Below, in pieces: positions 62,101 to 64,000 of a stretch of 64,000 bases of DNA (its first letter is position 1; each line of letters begins with the position of its first letter). The notes under the pieces were generated by a model. That model searched no databases. It worked only from the letters and a program-made list of their open reading frames with translations, and was not told the DNA's origin. The position numbers and the translations under genes are program-made. Source of the DNA: Sporocytophaga myxococcoides (GTDB lineage Bacteria > Bacteroidota > Bacteroidia > Cytophagales > Cytophagaceae); assembly GCF_000775915.1 (NCBI RefSeq), contig NZ_BBLT01000006.1:425628-489627 (forward strand). The letters run 5' to 3'.

Positions 62101-64000
62101 TGCCAGTGGACCAACGACTTTCTGTGATGGTGGTTTCGTAGATCTTACTGCCAGCAGCTTAGGTTTTACCAATGGTACCTTTACCTGGTCCAATGGATCA
62201 ACAGATAATCCTTTACGTGTTACGACCTCCGGGAAATATACAGTCAGCTATGTTTCTAATGATGTTTGTTCCTCGGTTAGCTCTGCTGAGGTAATTGTTG
62301 TCGTTCATCCGAATCCTCCTAAACCGAAGATAGCTGCAAGTGGTCCTTTAACCTTCTGTGATGGAGGTTCAGTTGATCTTACTGCCAGCAGTCAGGGCTT
62401 TACAGGAGGAACTTTTACCTGGTCTACAGGTTCAACTGATAATCCGCTAAGGGTAACTGCTTCAGGGAAGTATGCAGTCAGTTACGTATCTGGCAATGTT
62501 TGTCCTTCGGGAACATCAGACAGTATTACAGTTATCGTTCACCCAAACCCTCCAAAACCTGAGATAACAGCAAATGGTCCATTAGTATTCTGTGATGGGG
62601 GCTCTGTTGATCTTACTGCAAGCAGCAAGGAATTTGCAGGGGGAACCTTTACCTGGTCGACCGGTTCAACTGATAATCCATTAACCGTAACTACTTCAGG
62701 AAAGTATGCTGTTAGTTATGTTTCTGACGATGTTTGTCCTTCAGGTACATCAGACAGTATAACAGTTGTCGTTCACCCAAATCCTCCTAAACCAAAGATA
62801 ACAGCAAGTGGTCCTTTAACCTTCTGTGATGGTGGTTCAGTAGATCTTACTGCAAGTAGTCAAAATTTTACAGGAGGAACCTTTACCTGGTCTACAGGTT
62901 CAACTGATAATCCATTAACCGTAACTACTTCAGGAAAGTATGCTGTTAGTTATATATCTAAAGATGTTTGTCCTTCAGGAACTTCAGACAGTATTACAGT
63001 TGTCGTAAACCCAATTCCTCCAAAACCAGAGATAACAGCCAGCGGTCCATTAGTATTCTGTGATGGTGGTTCAGTAGATCTTATTGCAAGCAGCAAGGAC
63101 TTTACAGGAGGAACCTTTACCTGGTCGACCGGATCAACTGATAATCCTTTGACCGTCACTACTTCAGGAATGTACTCCGTGAGCTTTGTTTCTGACGAGG
63201 TTTGTTCTTCTGAAGTATCAGACAGTATTAAAGTGGTCGTTAATCCTATTCCTCCAAAACCTGAGATAACAGCCAATGGTCCAATAATATTCTGTGATGG
63301 TGGCTCTGTTGATCTTACTGCGAGCAGCAAGGACTTTACTGGGGGAACCTTTACCTGGTCGACAGGATCAACTGATAATCCTTTGACTGTAACAACCTCA
63401 GGAAAGTATGCAGTTAGTTTTGTCTCAGACGAAGTTTGTGCTTCTGAAGTATCAGACAGTATTAAAGTGGTCGTTAATCCTATTCCTCCAAAACCAGAGA
63501 TAACAGCAAACGGTCCACAAATCTTCTGTGATGGAGGGTCTGTAGATCTTACGGCTAACAGTTCCGGTTTTACAGGGGGAACCTTTATCTGGTCCACTGG
63601 TTCAACTGATAATCCACTTAGAGTAACTACTTCAGGAAGGTATGCTGTCAGTTATGTATCTGCCAATGATTGTCCTTCAGGAACATCAGACAGTATTACA
63701 GTTGTCGTAAACCCAATTCCTCCAAAACCTGAGATAATAGCCAATGGTCCAATAGTATTCTGTGATGGGGGCTCTGTTGATCTTACTGCAAGCAGCAAGG
63801 ACTTTACTGGGGGAACCTTTACCTGGTCTACAGGTTCAACTGATAATCCTTTAACTGTCACTACTTCAGGCATGTACTCCGTGAGCTTTGTTTCTGACGA
63901 AGTTTGTTCTTCTGAAGTATCAGACAGTATTAAAGTGGTCGTTAATCCTATCCCTCCAAAACCTGAAATAACAGCCAATGGTCCAATAATATTCTGTGAT
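59135..64000 (+). CDS. giant Ig-repeat surface protein, N-terminal part
   Basis: Open from ATG 59135 beyond the right edge: at least 1622 residues, no stop. Signal peptide MNKRITALVFLLSIYFQFKG with cleavage near YAQ. Residues about 25-330 form a low-complexity, strand-rich region suggestive of a beta-helix (VSGNKIFITAEDNSN-like rungs, many Asn/Thr). Residues about 340-435 are a diverged Ig-like domain (ICAGDSSVLTANATGLKTGD). From codon 438 come sixteen Ig-like units of 78 residues, of the type PKPxIxASGPLTFCDGGSVD, LTASSxGFTGGTFTWSTGST, ending VVVHPNPP; they resemble the CHU_C-associated Ig-like class. A T9SS tail is likely beyond the window. Probably a surface adhesin. Confidence 0.85.
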   Translation, partial: MNKRITALVFLLSIYFQFKGYAQCDNCTTSYATNASIVATANNQTICISGGSNFSFSSTFRNVKLKICAPNVQLTNVQISTGALNNTIESFGDNTRISNLVTEPDTFSFIAHNTGALLSSATINGMSSFTTKTGASLTISQNVNPGNKIFITAEDNSNINTADVTSNKGGRIIVGKGANFTSSGKVFLQNEGFIFNTGDVYAAGDFTVQNAGNAMTNYCGESHITIGGKLTINSGRIYNAGTVTAGTIAVNSNAGPIYLNQGSVMQANHLETNNTANLFRGDSINSGECALFKINSYGSFNAPLSNSSKIKYCGPATTQIGQATPDCNCTTEKALCTPLCEAPKAVTITGPLSNICAGDSSVLTANATGLKTGDTYKYSWYKDSIAPANLVITKINISTLTVKESATYFVVVANTIDSVKCSNQNMAGFKFTVHPNPPKPQITASGPLIFCDGGSVNLTASSSGFTGGTFTWSTGSTANPLRVTTSGKYTVTYVSTDACSSPVSAEVTVVVNPVPPKPQIAVSGPLTFCDGGSVNLTASSAGFTGGTFTWSTGSTDNPLKVTTSGKYAVSYVSDNVCSSVSSDSITVIVYPNPPKPQIIASGPLTFCDGGSVDLTASSLGFTGGTFTWSTGSTANPLHVTTSGKYTVTYRSSNLCPSIVSDTVTVTVYPNPPRPTITASGPLTFCDGGSVDLTARSTGFTGGTFTWSTGSTANPLRITKSGKYTVTYVSDNLCSSPVSAELTVVVHPNPPKPTISASGPLTFCDGGSVDLTASSLGFTGGTFTWSTGSTANPLRVTTSGKYAVTYRSSNLCPSVVSDSVTVIVHPNPPKPEIAASGPLTFCDGGSVNLTASSQGFTGGTFTWSTGSTANPLRVTTSGKYSVTYVSDKACSSPVSAEVTVVVHPNPPKPQISASGPLTFCDGGFVDLTASSLGFTGGTFTWSTGSTVNPLRVTTSGKYAVTYKSSQLCSSVVSDSITVIVNPNPNRPQIDASGPTTFCDGGFVDLTASSLGFTNGTFTWSNGSTDNPLRVTTSGKYTVSYVSNDVCSSVSSAEVIVVVHPNPPKPKIAASGPLTFCDGGSVDLTASSQGFTGGTFTWSTGSTDNPLRVTASGKYAVSYVSGNVCPSGTSDSITVIVHPNPPKPEITANGPLVFCDGGSVDLTASSKEFAGGTFTWSTGSTDNPLTVTTSGKYAVSYVSDDVCPSGTSDSITVVVHPNPPKPKITASGPLTFCDGGSVDLTASSQNFTGGTFTWSTGSTDNPLTVTTSGKYAVSYISKDVCPSGTSDSITVVVNPIPPKPEITASGPLVFCDGGSVDLIASSKDFTGGTFTWSTGSTDNPLTVTTSGMYSVSFVSDEVCSSEVSDSIKVVVNPIPPKPEITANGPIIFCDGGSVDLTASSKDFTGGTFTWSTGSTDNPLTVTTSGKYAVSFVSDEVCASEVSDSIKVVVNPIPPKPEITANGPQIFCDGGSVDLTANSSGFTGGTFIWSTGSTDNPLRVTTSGRYAVSYVSANDCPSGTSDSITVVVNPIPPKPEIIANGPIVFCDGGSVDLTASSKDFTGGTFTWSTGSTDNPLTVTTSGMYSVSFVSDEVCSSEVSDSIKVVVNPIPPKPEITANGPIIFCD
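60446..64000 (+). repeat. sixteen 234-bp tandem repeats coding Ig-like units
   Basis: TTCTGTGA recurs with an interval of exactly 234 bp: its TCTG falls at 60483, 60717, 60951, 61185, 61419, 61653, 61887 (as TTTG), 62121, 62355, 62589, 62823, 63057, 63291, 63525, 63759 and 63993. No insertion or deletion occurs over 3.5 kb. Endings alternate between a YVSxxxCSSPVSAE type (units 4, 6) and a Y(R/K)SSxxCxSxVSDS type (3, 5, 7). Later units (12, 13, 15) end almost identically in FVSDEVCxSEVSDSIKVVVN. Confidence 0.95.

Noticed and set aside
62950..63978. Two minus-strand open frames of 215 and 108 codons in the repeat region
   Set aside because: They are antisense frames of the 234-bp units, repeated with the same period, and the + strand has the signal peptide and domain sequence.

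Overview
The window looks like chromosome of a gliding, polysaccharide-degrading Bacteroidota of the Cytophagales, Cytophaga/Sporocytophaga-like. This is inferred from five secreted proteins that end in a type IX secretion (T9SS) sorting domain, a GH10 xylanase carrying a CBM6, CotH/lamin-tail and Ycf48-like surface proteins, a TonB receptor paired with a PepSY protein, DUF4199, AT-rich DNA, and start codons with no visible Shine-Dalgarno sequence. No rRNA, tRNA, CRISPR array, integrase or intact transposase was seen.

Layout. 0-10.3 kb: end of an NmrA-type oxidoreductase, a decayed TPR gene, a truncated REP-associated transposase with its palindromes, the T9SS xylanase, a 1468-aa T9SS protein with three large repeats, a small lipoprotein, and a Nudix pseudogene. 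10.5-10.75 kb: a non-coding array of twelve units with an exact 21-bp period. 11.2-15.4 kb: a copper group (His/Met-rich outer-membrane protein, HMA-like protein without CxxC, CPH-type P1B ATPase). 15.8-18.8 kb: an orphan PAS-rich histidine kinase. 19.1-22.7 kb: an arsenic operon (ArsR, ArsM, ArsN2, thiol arsenate reductase/phosphatase, Acr3) with two copies of a GYAATATTRC operator. 22.8-34 kb: small accessory genes (VOC proteins, DUF4199, a Crp/Fnr regulator with a perfect inverted repeat in its leader, a 1173-aa CotH/lamin-tail T9SS protein, and an ArsR-SRPBCC-DoxX-RibD_C operon). 34-46.6 kb: two Ycf48-like T9SS proteins flank an iron/metal uptake group (PepSY, TonB receptor, small Cys protein), a TonB-C-like protein, a sterol desaturase-family hydroxylase and a WalJ-type metallo-hydrolase. 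47-50.2 kb: five unidentified same-strand genes. 50.4-58.2 kb: a frameshifted PhyH dioxygenase, a small TPR protein, a hydrolase-phosphoribosyltransferase-kinase-PRPP synthetase group, and a divergent AraC/acyltransferase pair, each with one frameshift. 59.1-64 kb: the first ~1620 codons of a giant surface protein that runs off the window, dominated by sixteen Ig-like units of exactly 234 bp.

The arsenic genes form a complete detoxification route: arsenate reduction, arsenite efflux, methylation and acetylation. The copper genes plausibly handle export. The secreted proteins fit a life on plant polymers with T9SS-attached enzymes and adhesins. Dispersed palindromic repeats of at least four families sit between genes. 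Several genes carry single frameshifts, which may be real decay or sequencing error; the sequence alone cannot decide.
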